The notes under the pieces: model-generated
Told to the model about the DNA's origin: nothing
The model's input: the letters and a program-made list of their open reading frames with translations, nothing else
The model's database searches: none
DNA from: Alopecurus myosuroides
Taxonomy: Eukaryota; Streptophyta; Magnoliopsida; Poales; Poaceae
Assembly: GCA_028641055.1 (NCBI GenBank)
Contig: CM054060.1
Coordinates: 160,892,322 to 160,956,321, forward strand
Direction of reading: 5' to 3'
DNA length: 64,000 nucleotides
Position numbers and translations under genes: made by a program
In this document: positions 35,088-45,800 of the stretch, piece after piece
Layout of the letters: every line of letters starts with the position of its first letter
Numbering within the stretch: the first letter of the stretch is position 1

Positions 35088-38000
35088 GTTGGCGCCCACC
35101 GTGGGGCAACCAGCGGCGCTGGCTGGAGTTTCTGTTCGGCCGGGATCTTCTTCAGCGGAGCGCGTGGTCTGTGGCCTTGTCCACAGATTCGGCTCCTTCG
35201 ACTTCGTCACCGACAACGCCGGCTGTTTCGTCGGCATGGCCATGCCTGAGGGCGGCTCGGTGATCTCCTTCGGCTCTCACCTCGTCTACGTCGCCACCGT
35301 CGCCAACAGCGCGTACCCCGAGCTGGTGCATGACGCGGAGGATCCTCCCGCGGTGATTGCTGCTCGCGGAAGGCCCGCATGCAGCTCTGCGAGCGGCGCT
35401 GAGGTGATGGTGACAGGCTTGGCAGCAAACACTGGCGCAGCTGCTACTGGCGCTGCGGCCGTCATCGAGGATCTTGATGAACCGGCTGCTGGTGGCAGGA
35501 CTCACCGGCCTTACAAGAAGGAGAGCAACTTGCCGCCATCCACGTCTACGGTCATCCCCGCGTCTGCTACGCGACCTGGTATGCCCACTCCCACCGACAT
35601 CGAGCTCCTAGCCGCGAGGGAGCAGCTCGAGCGGCAGCGCCAGGAGCTGCTTGCCGAGCAGGCGGAGTTGGACAAGATCAGGCTTGAGCTGAGTCTAGAC
35701 CAGCTCGAGTACAACAAGGCTCACGGCTTCACGCCAGTCGCCAGGAGGCCTAGCAGAGTAGGCGCTACGCGGCGCAACTTGGCTGTCGAGATGGCGACGG
35801 TTGCGGAGGTTCCCGCTCAGTCCGCCACTGCCAACACCTTCACAAGGCCAAGGTATAGCACACCCGCCAAGACGCTCAGGGCTGCAGAGGCCGTGGCTGC
35901 CGAGTTGCCGCGCCTGGATGGCGAAGCGCGTCTCAGGCAGCAGGAGAGGCTCAACGAGTTGGTGTTGGAGGCCGCTAGGCAGAACGAGGAGTTCCGGAAG
36001 GCCAACCCGGGTGCTGGAGCTTCGCAGGTGGTTCACTCGCACGCGGCTAGATCTAACGATCAGGCCTCGTCTCCGCATCCCAGCCGCGAGAAGAGCCGCA
36101 GCGGGCGCTCGGGCAGAGACAGGCAAATGCAGGTGTATGACCCGGCTGCTGCCGCGAAACAGGTTGCTGTGCCGCAGCAGCCCGGGCAGGAACACAACGC
36201 TGCAAGAGCAGGCTCTCAAGCCCATCAAGCTCAAAGCCGTGCCCGAGAAGCCGCGCGTCCAGGTTCTTCTCGGCAACCCGCAGCTCAGCCTACTCGACAG
36301 AGGCAGCAGCCGCGCCCAGTGGCACCAGTCGCCAACCCGGTGGAGCGACCTGCAGCTGTGCAGGTGGACAGGTACGATGATGGCTACTCGGCTATGGAGA
36401 TGGTTGGCTATGATATTCATGACCGTGTTGGTGAGCGCGTGCTGGCGCCTGGAGATGCGAGGCATCAGTTGGACCGGATCAGCTTGTCGGCGCGGCTGGA
36501 GAGCACGGGTCCCCCTGGCCCCGAGTGCTTTGGCCCGCGCATCATGAACGAGCCGTCCGTGAAGAACTTCCAGCTCGCAAGAGGCACCAAGAGCTACAAT
36601 GGCAGCACCAAGCCTGAAGATTGGCTGAATGATTATGTCACCGCGGTCCATATCGCGAATGGCAACAGAAGATGGGCTGTGCGCTATGTTCCACAGATGC
36701 TAGAGGGTCCAGCCCGCACTTGGCTCAACAACTTGCCCAAGAACAGCATTAACTGCTGGCTGGACTTCTCGGATGCCTTCATCAGCAACTTCACGAGCAC
36801 ATACAAGAGGCCGAATAGGCCACAGCAGCTATCAGCTTGCAGGCAGCGAGAAGACGAGACAGACCGCGAGTATCTTACTCGGTGGAGCACATTGAGGAAC
36901 ACCTGTGAGGGTGTGAATGAAGCACATGCCATCACTTGGTTTGCGCAGGGATGCAGGCATGGCAGTATGTTGTGGCAGAGATTGCAGCGGGAGATGCCGA
37001 ACACTCTGGCCGAGACCATCAAGATTGCGGATCAGTACGCACTCGGTGATCCTACTCAGCCACTGATGGACTCCTCTGAGCCGAGAAGAAACTTCAGCAG
37101 CAGCAAGCGCAACGAGTTCCGCAACAAGCGCCGAGTAGACAATCGGTATGATCCCGAGGAGGTGAATGCAGTGACTGTTGGAGCTGGTGGCAGCCAGAGG
37201 CAGAAACCTGCTGGAGCCTACGGGCAAAACCAGAACCAGGGCCAAGGCAACAAGAAGCCATTTCGCACCTCTCAGTCGGGTAGCGGAAACTCCGAGCAGC
37301 CGAAGAAGTTTGTCTTCGATGACATGAAGGATGGCCCATGCAGCTTTCACACTCACCACCCCTCGAGGCCTGCTAACCACACTACTCGGCAGTGCGAGTG
37401 GTGGGAGGCAATCAAGAGTGATGGCTTGCCTCCTCCTCCTCCCCTGCCAGCAGCCAATGCCAATGTGCAGCCTACTCGCGCACCCGCAGCTCGGCCGCCA
37501 GTGTACCCGAGAAGAGAGAATGTGAACCAGGTGGCTTTAGGAGCCAACCAGAACTTCAACAATGAGAGATACCGCAACAACAACAACAACAACTACAACC
37601 GCAACAACAACAACAACAGAGGCAACAACAACAACTACCAAGGCAACAACAACAATGGCAACAATGGGGGCAATGGCTCCAATCAGTACCAAGAGCACCA
37701 TGAGAGCTACATGATCTTCACTTCTGAGCCAGTCGACAAGCAATCACAGCACAGGCGGGCCATGGAGGTCAATGCAGTGATCCCTGCTGTCCCTCACTAC
37801 ATGTATTGGTGTGACCAGGAGATCAGGTGGACCCGAGCAGATCATCCCAAGGTGATGCCCAATCCGGGTAGCTATGCCTTGGTGCTGGATCCTACCTTCC
37901 TGGGTCCCGAGAAGAACGTGAGGTTCAGCAAGGTGCTAATCGACAACGGTAGCAGCATCAACATTGTGTACAAGGACACACTCGAGAAGCTTGGCCTGGC

Positions 38001-38523
38001 CGAGAACATGATGCTGCCCAGCAAGACCACTTTCCATGGTATTGTGCCCGGGATCTCATGCAACCCGATTGGCCGAGTGTGGATCGATGTGCTATTCGGT
38101 ACCCGGGAGAACTGCCGCACAGAGCGCCTGCAGTTTGAGGTGGTGGATCATCAGAGCCCCTATCATGCTCTACTCGGCAGGCCCGCTCTGAGCAAGTTCA
38201 TGGCCTCTACACATGTGGCTTATCTGAAGATGAAGATCCCTGGTCCCAATGGCATCATCACCATCTCTGGAGATTACAAGAAGTCCATGGAGTGTGCCTC
38301 TGCTAGCTCCCAGTTGGCGGAGTCGATGGTGATTGCTGCCGAGAAGAAGAAGATGTACGAGGTGGTGGCCATGGCTCAGTCCGCACAAGCTGGCGCACAA
38401 GGTGTGCCGAGTACCCAGCACGGTACTGCTTTCCAAGCTGCCAAGGAGACAAAGAAGGTCCAGGTCGACCCCGAGTTCCCCGACCGCGTAGCCATCATTG
38501 GCTCCGGGTTGGCGGAGAAATAG
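35059..38523 (+). CDS. Gag-protease polyprotein of Tat element
   Basis: Structural Gag plus aspartic protease. The first ATG of the frame is at 35059, 29 bases before the LTR ends, so the frame reads through the LTR end and primer site (MASAVTPPRQLAPTVGQ). Initiation there is a guess; no in-frame ATG lies further upstream. The protein is 1154 residues. Approximate layout: charged coiled-coil at 180-217 (LLAAREQLERQRQELLAEQ); retrotransposon gag core at 510-660 (YNGSTKPEDWLNDYV, MLEGPARTWLNNLP, ADQYALGD); a Cys/His zinc-binding segment near 760 (CSFHTHHPSRPANHTTRQC); an Asn-rich tract at 830-873; retropepsin near 959 (VLIDNGSSINIVY) with the flap and LLGRPAL further on. The usual DTG/DSG reads DNG here. 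It ends in TAG; the same frame continues as pol. Confidence 0.9.
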   Translation: MASAVTPPRQLAPTVGQPAALAGVSVRPGSSSAERVVCGLVHRFGSFDFVTDNAGCFVGMAMPEGGSVISFGSHLVYVATVANSAYPELVHDAEDPPAVIAARGRPACSSASGAEVMVTGLAANTGAAATGAAAVIEDLDEPAAGGRTHRPYKKESNLPPSTSTVIPASATRPGMPTPTDIELLAAREQLERQRQELLAEQAELDKIRLELSLDQLEYNKAHGFTPVARRPSRVGATRRNLAVEMATVAEVPAQSATANTFTRPRYSTPAKTLRAAEAVAAELPRLDGEARLRQQERLNELVLEAARQNEEFRKANPGAGASQVVHSHAARSNDQASSPHPSREKSRSGRSGRDRQMQVYDPAAAAKQVAVPQQPGQEHNAARAGSQAHQAQSRAREAARPGSSRQPAAQPTRQRQQPRPVAPVANPVERPAAVQVDRYDDGYSAMEMVGYDIHDRVGERVLAPGDARHQLDRISLSARLESTGPPGPECFGPRIMNEPSVKNFQLARGTKSYNGSTKPEDWLNDYVTAVHIANGNRRWAVRYVPQMLEGPARTWLNNLPKNSINCWLDFSDAFISNFTSTYKRPNRPQQLSACRQREDETDREYLTRWSTLRNTCEGVNEAHAITWFAQGCRHGSMLWQRLQREMPNTLAETIKIADQYALGDPTQPLMDSSEPRRNFSSSKRNEFRNKRRVDNRYDPEEVNAVTVGAGGSQRQKPAGAYGQNQNQGQGNKKPFRTSQSGSGNSEQPKKFVFDDMKDGPCSFHTHHPSRPANHTTRQCEWWEAIKSDGLPPPPPLPAANANVQPTRAPAARPPVYPRRENVNQVALGANQNFNNERYRNNNNNNYNRNNNNNRGNNNNYQGNNNNGNNGGNGSNQYQEHHESYMIFTSEPVDKQSQHRRAMEVNAVIPAVPHYMYWCDQEIRWTRADHPKVMPNPGSYALVLDPTFLGPEKNVRFSKVLIDNGSSINIVYKDTLEKLGLAENMMLPSKTTFHGIVPGISCNPIGRVWIDVLFGTRENCRTERLQFEVVDHQSPYHALLGRPALSKFMASTHVAYLKMKIPGPNGIITISGDYKKSMECASASSQLAESMVIAAEKKKMYEVVAMAQSAQAGAQGVPSTQHGTAFQAAKETKKVQVDPEFPDRVAIIGSGLAEK
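35090..35107 (+). other. Primer binding site, tRNA-Lys, perfect
   Basis: TGGCGCCCACCGTGGGGC is an exact 18-base complement of the 3' end of plant tRNA-Lys(CUU) including CCA. It begins two bases after the 5' LTR end. It lies within the gag reading frame. Confidence 0.9.
37548..37684 (+). repeat. CAA/AAC trinucleotide repeat in gag (poly-Asn)
   Basis: Imperfect AAC repeats encode runs of Asn broken by Tyr, Arg and Gly. The reading frame is kept. The gag remnants at 8800-8935 and 62840-62950 of the other gypsy family have a similar Asn/Tyr-rich region at the corresponding place. Confidence 0.85.
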
Positions 38524-41500
38524 GAAAGCGAGCTTATCCACTTCCTCCGTGAGAATCGGGATGTATTCGCCTGGTCCAATGAAGATCTACCAGGAGTCCC
38601 GAGGGAGTTGGTTGAGCACTCTTTGCATGTGCGTCCTGACGCCAAACCAGTGAAGCAGGCTATGCGCCGTTTCGGAGATGAGAGAAGGAAGGCCATTGGT
38701 GACCAGATCGCCAAGTTACTGATAAGCAATTTCATCATGGAGGTGCTGCATCCGGATTGGCTAGCCAACCCGGTCATGGTCGAGAAGAAGAAGGAGGATC
38801 CCAAGGCTGCCACTGCATGGCGCATGTGCGTCGACTACACCGACTTGAACAAGGCATGCCCCAAGGATCCTTTCCCGCTACCTCGCATCGATCAGGTGAT
38901 CGATTCCACTGCTGGTTGCGAACTGTTGTCTTTCATAGATGCCTACTCTGGTTTCCACCAGATTGCTCTCAATCCTGCTGATCAAATAAAGACTGCTTTC
39001 ATTACCCCGTACGGGGCTTATTGCTATCGTGTCATGTGTTTTGGCTTGAGGAATGCGGGTGCAACCTATCAGAGATGCATGCAGAAATGCTTGCACGACC
39101 AGCTCGGCAAGAATGTGCAGGTGTATGTAGATGACATTGTCATCAAAACGAATAAAACACATACTCTGCTTGCCGACCTGGAGGAAACCTTTGCCAACCT
39201 ACGCAAGTACAAAATGAAACTGAATCCGAGTAAGTGCACCTTTGGTGTACCGGCAGGAAAGCTACTCGGTTTTCTGGTTTCTAGTCGGGGCATTGAAGCC
39301 AATCCTTCTAAGATAAAAGCTATTGAGAGCATGTCTTTACCGAGATCACTGAAAGATGTGCAGAAGTTCACAGGTTGTTTGGCATCTTTGAGCCATTTTC
39401 TGGGTCGAATGGGCGAGAAGGCCCTGCCTCTGTACCAACTGATGAAGAAAAGTGACAAGTTTGTCTGGACTCCGCAAGCGGATGTGGCATTCAATGAGCT
39501 GAAAGCAATGCTGGCAAGTGCTCCCATCTTGGCTAGTCCGCTACCCAAGGAGCCAATGCTGCTGTACATTGTTGCGACTAACCGAGTAGTCAGTGTGGTG
39601 ATTGTGGTGGAACGAGAAGAAGAAGGCAAGAGTGTGCAGCGCCCAGTATATTATCTCAGTGAAGTGTTGTCCAGCTCCAAGCAAAACTATCCGCATTACC
39701 AGAAGATGACATATGGTGTGTACCTGGGCGCCAGGAAGCTGAAGCATTATTTCCAGGAGCACCCTATCACAGTTGTGAGCTCTGCTCCCATCTCGGATAT
39801 CATGGGCAACAAGGAGGCGAGTGGCAGAGTAGCCAAGTGGGCAATTGAGCTAGCCGCGTATGCTCCTGCGTATGCGAGAAGAGACGCCATCAAGTCGCAG
39901 ATCCTGGCGGAATTCCTTGTGGACTGGGCCGAGGTGCAGTATGAACCTCCTGCTCCAGTTTCAAATTACTGGAAGATGCACTTTGATGGCTCAAAGGTGA
40001 AAGAAGGCCTTGGTGCTGGCGTTGTGCTTACGTCACCCAAGCGAGATCAGCTCAAGTATGTGTTGCAGATTCATTTCAAGGCGTCCAATAATGTTGCAGA
40101 GTACGAGGCAGTGGTGCATGGTTTGCGAGTAGCAAAGGAGGTTGGAGCGCAGCGCATCATATGCTATGGAGATTCAGATCTGGTGGTGCAGCAAGTCTCG
40201 GGCACTTGGGATGCTTTGGATGCCAACATGGCATCGTATCGCTTCCTGGTGCAGTCTATGACTGGGTTCTTCGAAGGATGTGAGTTCCAGCACATTCACC
40301 GAGCAGAGAACGAAGCAGCAGATGAGTTATCCAAGTTGGGATCTTCTCGGCAATCCATCCCGGCGGGAATCGCCTTGGAGCATTTGAGGAAGCCATCCAT
40401 CAAGCCTTCTCCCAACTCGGAGTCTATATTTGTCCCTTCTCTGCCAAGTGAAGAATCTGATCCAATGGAGATTGACTGGGAGAGTGCTGCAGGAAACCCG
40501 GGGACTGCCGTCCTCTACTCGGGGACTGCCGTTCCCTACTCAGGGACTGCCACTCCCTACCCGGGGACTGCCACTCCCTACTCGGGGACTGCCACTCCCT
40601 ACCCGGGGACTGCCACTCCCTACCCGGGGACTGCCACTCCTTACTCGGGGACTGCCACTCCCTACTCGGGGACTGCCACTCCCTACCCGGGGACTGCCAC
40701 TCCTTACTCGGGGACTGCCGCCCTCAACCCGGAGGCTGTCGCATTCATTGAAGAAGTCCTCGCCAATCGATCCGGTTTGCAGAGAAGCGCTCCTACTCCT
40801 CCTGAGCAACCACAAGAGCCTGCCCCAATGGAACTGGACGAACCAGTGTTTCCCATACGGGAGACACCGAGTTGGGCTATGCCCATATTATCCTTTCTAA
40901 GGGACCGCACTCTACCTGAAGATGAGGTGACTGCGAGGCAGATTCAGAGAAGATCCAAGGGCTACACCATTGTTCGAGATGTTCTGCACAAGAGAAGTGC
41001 CACTGGCGTATTGCAACGTTGTGTGGATCCAGCAGAAGGAGAAGAGATCCTGATAGAGATACACCAGGGAGAATGCGGGCATCATGCCTCTTCTCGGGCG
41101 CTGGTCCAGAAAGCGTTCCGGCATGGATTCTATTGGCTCACAGCACTGCAGCAAGCTGAGGATATCGTGAGGAACTGCACTGGCTGCCAGATGTTCGCAA
41201 GTAAGATTCACATGCCTGCTTCCGAGTTGAAAACAATTCCTATCACCTGGCCATTTGCAGTTTGGTGCTTGGACATGGTTGGGCCTTTCCAGCCGGCTAG
41301 GGGCAACATGACTCACATCTTGGTCATGGTGGACAAGTTCACCAAGTGGATCGAAGTGAAACCTATTCGGAGGTGTGATGGAGCCACAGCTGTGAAATTC
41401 GTGAAGGACATAATCTTGAGATATGGCTACCCGCACAGTATCATCACCGACAACGGCACAAACTTTGCTGAGGGAGCACTGGTGCGGTTCTGCAGAGATA

Positions 41501-42138
41501 AGCATATCCGACTAGACGTTGCGTCAGTCGCGCACCCTGCTTCCAATTGGCAAGTTGAAAGAGCAAATGGTATGGTATTGGCAGGCATCAAGCCAAGGCT
41601 GATGGAGCCGCTGCTGAAAACACCTGGGTGTTGGTTAGACGAGTTGCCAGCGGTGTTGTGGAGTCTAAGGACTACCCCTAACCGGTCAACCGGCTACACG
41701 CCATTCTTCTTGGTATACGGGGCTGAGGCCGTGTTGCCAATAGACTTAGAGCATGACTCCCCCCGAGTAGCCCTCTACACTGAGGTGGAGGCGAGAGAAG
41801 CTCGAGAAAACGACGTTGACCTGCTTGAAGAAGCAAGAGAGCTGACTCTGTCACGTTCGACTATCTACCAGCAGAACCTGCGGCGTTATCATAGCCGAAA
41901 GGTGAACCCAAGGGTTTTCCGAGAAGGAGACATGGTCCTTAGGCTTGTGCAGCGCACAGCCGGGATGCACAAGTTGTCTCCTCCATGGGAAGGGCCTTTC
42001 ATTGTAAGCAAAGCGCTGCACAACGATGCTTACTATCTTGTAGATGTGCGCCCACCACAGGCGAACAGGGCAGATAAATCTGGAGAGGAAACCAAGCGCC
42101 CTTGGAATGTAGCTCTACTCCGTCGTTTTCATTCGTAA
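38524..42138 (+). CDS. Pol: RT, RNase H, archaeal-type RNase H and integrase (Tat lineage)
   Basis: The frame is the same as gag-protease and follows its TAG directly; the first ATG is only at 38608, inside the RT region, so expression should be as Gag-Pol by read-through. Order seen: RT with MCVDYTDLNKACPKD, FGLRNAGATYQR and YVDD at 39124-39135; a gypsy RNase H at about 39540-39780 (RPVYYLSEVLSSSKQNYPHYQ); a second, archaeal-type RNase H at about 39960-40345 (MHFDGSKVKEGLGAGVVL, YGDSDLVVQQ, AADELSKLG); a tandem-repeat linker; and integrase at about 40990-41760. The integrase has an HHCC finger (ending CTGC) and a D-D-35-E triad: Asp 41272, Asp 41449, Glu 41557. The usual SNGQ before the Glu reads SNWQ. 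The frame is uninterrupted, about 1205 codons. Dual RNase H is the mark of Tat/Ogre elements. Confidence 0.92.
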   Translation, partial: ESELIHFLRENRDVFAWSNEDLPGVPRELVEHSLHVRPDAKPVKQAMRRFGDERRKAIGDQIAKLLISNFIMEVLHPDWLANPVMVEKKKEDPKAATAWRMCVDYTDLNKACPKDPFPLPRIDQVIDSTAGCELLSFIDAYSGFHQIALNPADQIKTAFITPYGAYCYRVMCFGLRNAGATYQRCMQKCLHDQLGKNVQVYVDDIVIKTNKTHTLLADLEETFANLRKYKMKLNPSKCTFGVPAGKLLGFLVSSRGIEANPSKIKAIESMSLPRSLKDVQKFTGCLASLSHFLGRMGEKALPLYQLMKKSDKFVWTPQADVAFNELKAMLASAPILASPLPKEPMLLYIVATNRVVSVVIVVEREEEGKSVQRPVYYLSEVLSSSKQNYPHYQKMTYGVYLGARKLKHYFQEHPITVVSSAPISDIMGNKEASGRVAKWAIELAAYAPAYARRDAIKSQILAEFLVDWAEVQYEPPAPVSNYWKMHFDGSKVKEGLGAGVVLTSPKRDQLKYVLQIHFKASNNVAEYEAVVHGLRVAKEVGAQRIICYGDSDLVVQQVSGTWDALDANMASYRFLVQSMTGFFEGCEFQHIHRAENEAADELSKLGSSRQSIPAGIALEHLRKPSIKPSPNSESIFVPSLPSEESDPMEIDWESAAGNPGTAVLYSGTAVPYSGTATPYPGTATPYSGTATPYPGTATPYPGTATPYSGTATPYSGTATPYPGTATPYSGTAALNPEAVAFIEEVLANRSGLQRSAPTPPEQPQEPAPMELDEPVFPIRETPSWAMPILSFLRDRTLPEDEVTARQIQRRSKGYTIVRDVLHKRSATGVLQRCVDPAEGEEILIEIHQGECGHHASSRALVQKAFRHGFYWLTALQQAEDIVRNCTGCQMFASKIHMPASELKTIPITWPFAVWCLDMVGPFQPARGNMTHILVMVDKFTKWIEVKPIRRCDGATAVKFVKDIILRYGYPHSIITDNGTNFAEGALVRFCRDKHIRLDVASVAHPASNWQVERANGMVLAGIKPRLMEPLLKTPGCWLDELPAVLWSLRTTPNRSTGYTPFFLVYGAEAVLPIDLEHDSPRVALYTEVEAREARENDVDLLEEARELTLSRSTIYQQNLRRYHSRKVNPRVFREGDMVLRLVQRTAGMHKLSPPWEGPFIVSKALHNDAYYLVDVRPPQANRADKSGEETKRPWNVALLRRFHS
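40497..40728 (+). repeat. 21-bp minisatellite in pol linker, 11 units
   Basis: Eleven in-frame copies of a 21-bp unit encode SGTATPY/PGTATPY between the second RNase H and the integrase. Every unit contains CGGGGACTGCC, almost the same sequence as the purine tract next to the 3' LTR (TCGGGGACTGC). The units are nearly identical, so the array is recent or homogenised. Confidence 0.9.
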
Positions 42139-42806
42139 GCAAAGATGTGTATGTACCCTCTTATCCGAGTTGAAATTCTACTCTGCAATCTGAAATTGTT
42201 CTCGGGGACTGCCCTCGTCCAAAATCGTTCTAAGTGTTTTTACTCGGCTTTACCTTCTGTCTATTCGGTTGCTTCACTTCAGAACTCATAAGCGTATTGA
42301 GTACTGTGTTTAAACCTATATGCCAACTCTTCGACTCTGCTGCTGTCCGAAACCCGGCTTCATGGCAAGCAAGAGAACAAGCAAAAGGTCAATGAGCACA
42401 CGAAAATCGCTAAGGAAGAAAAAGTGCAGGAACCGAGTAGAGTGTTCGTTACTTTTGTTCTCTGTTTCGTCTTTTCGGCTAAGTGGTGGGCTGCGTTACT
42501 ATGATTGTTTCTAAGTGGCTAAATATTTGCAGCTCTACTCTTTGATTCTTGTGACTCAAATACCAAAAAAGCAACAAGTTGCAGGTAGAGCAGAGATGAA
42601 AAGATAGAGTGAATAAGAAACGCAACTCGGGGACTCGCATGGAAACGCAACCCGGCATTGAGCCAAGGCTGATCAAAATGATTAAATTAAAGATAACAAG
42701 TGGAAATAAAATTGAGTAGCAAGAAAAGCATAAATAAGTCTGATACATCTGCTCCCGGCATCCCGGGGATCTGATAAGTGTTCAAGTAAAAAGTGTGCAG
42801 GTAAAA
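42139..42806. other. Gap between pol and the antisense gene
   Basis: Non-coding. It has two further copies of the CTCGGGGACT motif (42201 and 42625). The 3' ends of sense pol and of the antisense gene converge here, so terminators for both directions are expected, but I see no clear signal. Confidence 0.5.
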
Positions 42807-45800
42807 TCATGTGGAAGAGGCAATGTTGTCGGCGCTGGCATTGGCTGCTGCATCTTCTGTGGTGGTCCTGGTTGCCTCTGCCTCCGAGTTGGTGGCGGTT
42901 GTCCTTGCGGGTTCTTCGTCGGCGCTGGCATGGGTGGCATCCGCCTCCGACTGGATGGTGGCGGACTCTTCCATCTCGGCATCACGCTCGGAAGTAGCCG
43001 TGGCCACCGAGATAGGCCCTGGGGCTGAAGAAGAGCCAGAGGCTTGGCCAGGGGGACGGACCGTGTCATCGAGAGCAGCTCCTGATGAGGTGCCGAATTC
43101 GAGTGCGGCGGTGTCGATGTGCTCGGCCTCCTCATCGCTACTCGCGACGGCGACACTTTTCCCCTTCCCGGCCTTGCTCCTGGGGGAGTCGAAGAAACCC
43201 GACTCCAGATCAGAGTCTGTCTCCTCATCATCTTCCTCGCCCTCCTCCACTTCGGTGTCGGGCTCGGGGAGGCCGTCGATGAAGACATCCGTCTCAGCGC
43301 ACTCCGCGACCTTGTACGCAATCAACTTGCGCGCGGCCACGCAGCTGGGGTCTATCTCCCACTTGGACTTCTCGCGTTTCCCACGGATGATTTCCATATT
43401 CAGATTCTCATACCATGAGGCGACGCAGAGGAGCATTAAGTCAGCACCTGCCCGAGCTCCCGAGGCGCGCCATTTCTTCAGCTCGGCCTTCACATTCTGC
43501 AGTTTCAGAGCAAGGCCACCAATCGTTGTCGGCGCGGCATCTTCAGGCCAGAACAGCTTGTGGAGCGCGAAGCCGACGCGCACCAAGTCGGTGCCCACGC
43601 CGGCTAGGCGTTCGAAGTGCCCCTTCATCACCACCAAGCTGTCCTCGATCTCGGCTCTGGTGTCCGAGGCCTCGCCCTTCTCAAGGCGAGCTGCTCGAGC
43701 CTTAGCTAAGGCTGGCGCACAGGCGGACACGAGATCAGGGAAGATTTCTGCATAGAAGCAAGGAAGGAATTCAGTCACGAGAACCGAGAAGGAAAGATGC
43801 AGAACCGAGAAGAAAAAATGCCAAAAGGAGAAAACTTACTGTGAAGCTCGTGGCGCAGCTGCTGCAACTGAATTTTCCATTCCTCCTCATTGGCAATGTG
43901 CCTTTCCTCGAGCAAGCGAAGTCCGTTCATTTGAGCAAAGAGCCCAGCGTTGGACTTCTTCAGCGTCTCGCATTCCTGCTCGAGGGCCTTCTCCTTGGCT
44001 CTGAAGGTTGTCTCAGCCTTGGCCTTCTCGGCGATAACTCGGTCCCTCTCCTCACCGAGTGTGACAGCATCCTGCAGTGCCTTCTGCAGTTGGAGTTGCA
44101 GCTTCTCAACCTCCGAAGTGTGCTCTCTTACCAGCTCCACGGCCTGGTTGGACAATTGCTGCTGCACTTCTTCTGGTTTGACGCAGTCTTGGTGAGCTTC
44201 AACGAACAATTTGTGATCTTCTGCGAAGAGCCAGACAAGGTTAGCAGAGAAGCAGAGCAGCAAAAGAAACAAGAGGCAAACCGAGTAAACGACAACTCAC
44301 CTTCTAATCTTTTGATGGTGGCCTCGGCGTCCTCCACAAACGCACGACATTTCTCGTGCTCCTCAGCTAAAGCCTTCAGGTTATCTGCAGAGTAGGAATG
44401 GTTAGCGCAAACGAAAGCAGAAGCGGGCGTAAACATAAAACGCAGCAACCGCGCAGCTAAACGCGTACCTTTTACTTCGGCCAGCTGCTGAGTGCTATCA
44501 TTAGCATTCTTGCTCGTTGCCTCCGCAGCTGCCTTCTCCTTTTCCAGTGCAACAATTCGCCTCCTGGCGATAGCATGATTCCAGAGGAGCACATGATGCA
44601 AATTGGTACGTTTCAGAACGCTATCCTGAGAAGCGGGAAGAAAGCAAGTCAGGCAAAGAAGTGGAGATTCAACCCGAGTAGGAGGCGACTCGGAGAGTAT
44701 CCGTCTACTCGGCCAGAATCTCGGGGACTGGGTGAGAGTAAAGGAAAATGAAGATGAACAGGAGAGAAGAAAAATTCAACTCGGAAAGAGCAAGTAAGAC
44801 TCACCGCATAAGCCTGCTCGATGTCCTCGGCGTTCTTGCGGTGCAGGAACATCTTGGCGGCGAGAGTGGCAGTCTCGGTGGAGACAGTCATGGGTTTGTA
44901 ACCCAAATCCACTTTGTTCCACTCAACGCGCATGTGATCGATTGCGCCCAACCCAAGGCCATGCCAATTGTCCGTGCCGAGAACCTTGCTGTCCCACTTG
45001 GCGTCAATGAAGCCAATGGTGTCGAGTACCTGCTCAAGGCTCCGTGATGTTATCGCTGGATCCTGGACTCCCCGAGAAGCAATAGTGACGGACTTGTTCT
45101 GGTTTGGAGCCGGGGGAGGGGAGTTCACAGCTACGGCTTTCCTTCCTTTCTGAAGGGCAATTTGTTTGTCCTGGGGAGAGAAGCCGATCTGGTTTTGTTG
45201 ACTAACCTGCACCATGTAGTCCGGGAAGCAAGGCTGACCAGCAGCAGCAAGAGCGGCGGAGGTAGCAGTAGCAACCGGGCCGGACGCGCGAATAACCAAC
45301 TGTCCAGTCGAGGTCGGAGGTGGCATCTGATCTCTGGCTTGTTTCTTCGCTTTCTCTTTCTCGGCTCGCTGCTTCTCGGGATCTTTGGCCTTCTTCCCCT
45401 CAATCTTGGTCTTCGCCTTCTCGGCGGCCTCCTCCTCGGCTGCCTTCTTCTCAGCCTCTGCCTTCTCAGCAGCTTCTTTATCGGCTGCCCTCTTCTCGAC
45501 CTCTTCCTTCAAAGCATCTAGGGCTTGTCTCCTGACTTGGTCAGTTGGCGGCGCCAGGGGCGCGCTATCCGGTGCGCCAATCGGCTGGGCGCTACTCGGT
45601 GCGGCGCCCGTTGGCGCATCACTCAGTGGGTAGGCGTCTGTCATAGTGGCATCCGTGGCGGTGGCATCTTCTACCCGCTGCTCGGCAGCGGGGTTCGCTT
45701 GGCCTGCAGCGTCTGTGTTTGGCTGCTCCTGTTCAGCCTCTGGCCGCTCGAGGGCGGTGTCATCCTGCATCTCTTCGTCTTGGTTCTCCTCGGCAGTGTT

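Noticed and set aside
40497..40728. CRISPR-like array of 21-bp repeats
   Set aside because: There are no spacers, the units are directly adjacent and in frame with pol, and the genome is eukaryotic. It is a coding minisatellite.
42811..43755. Open plus-strand frame of 314 codons
   Set aside because: It is the exact complement of antisense exon 8 (Ser/Ala-rich shadow). The minus strand has the splice sites, acidic protein composition and frame continuity.
44649..44804. Antisense exon 4 reading past 44805
   Set aside because: The frame stays open beyond, but composition changes to that of an intron and a GTGAGT donor at 44804 joins in phase to the acceptor before 44625.
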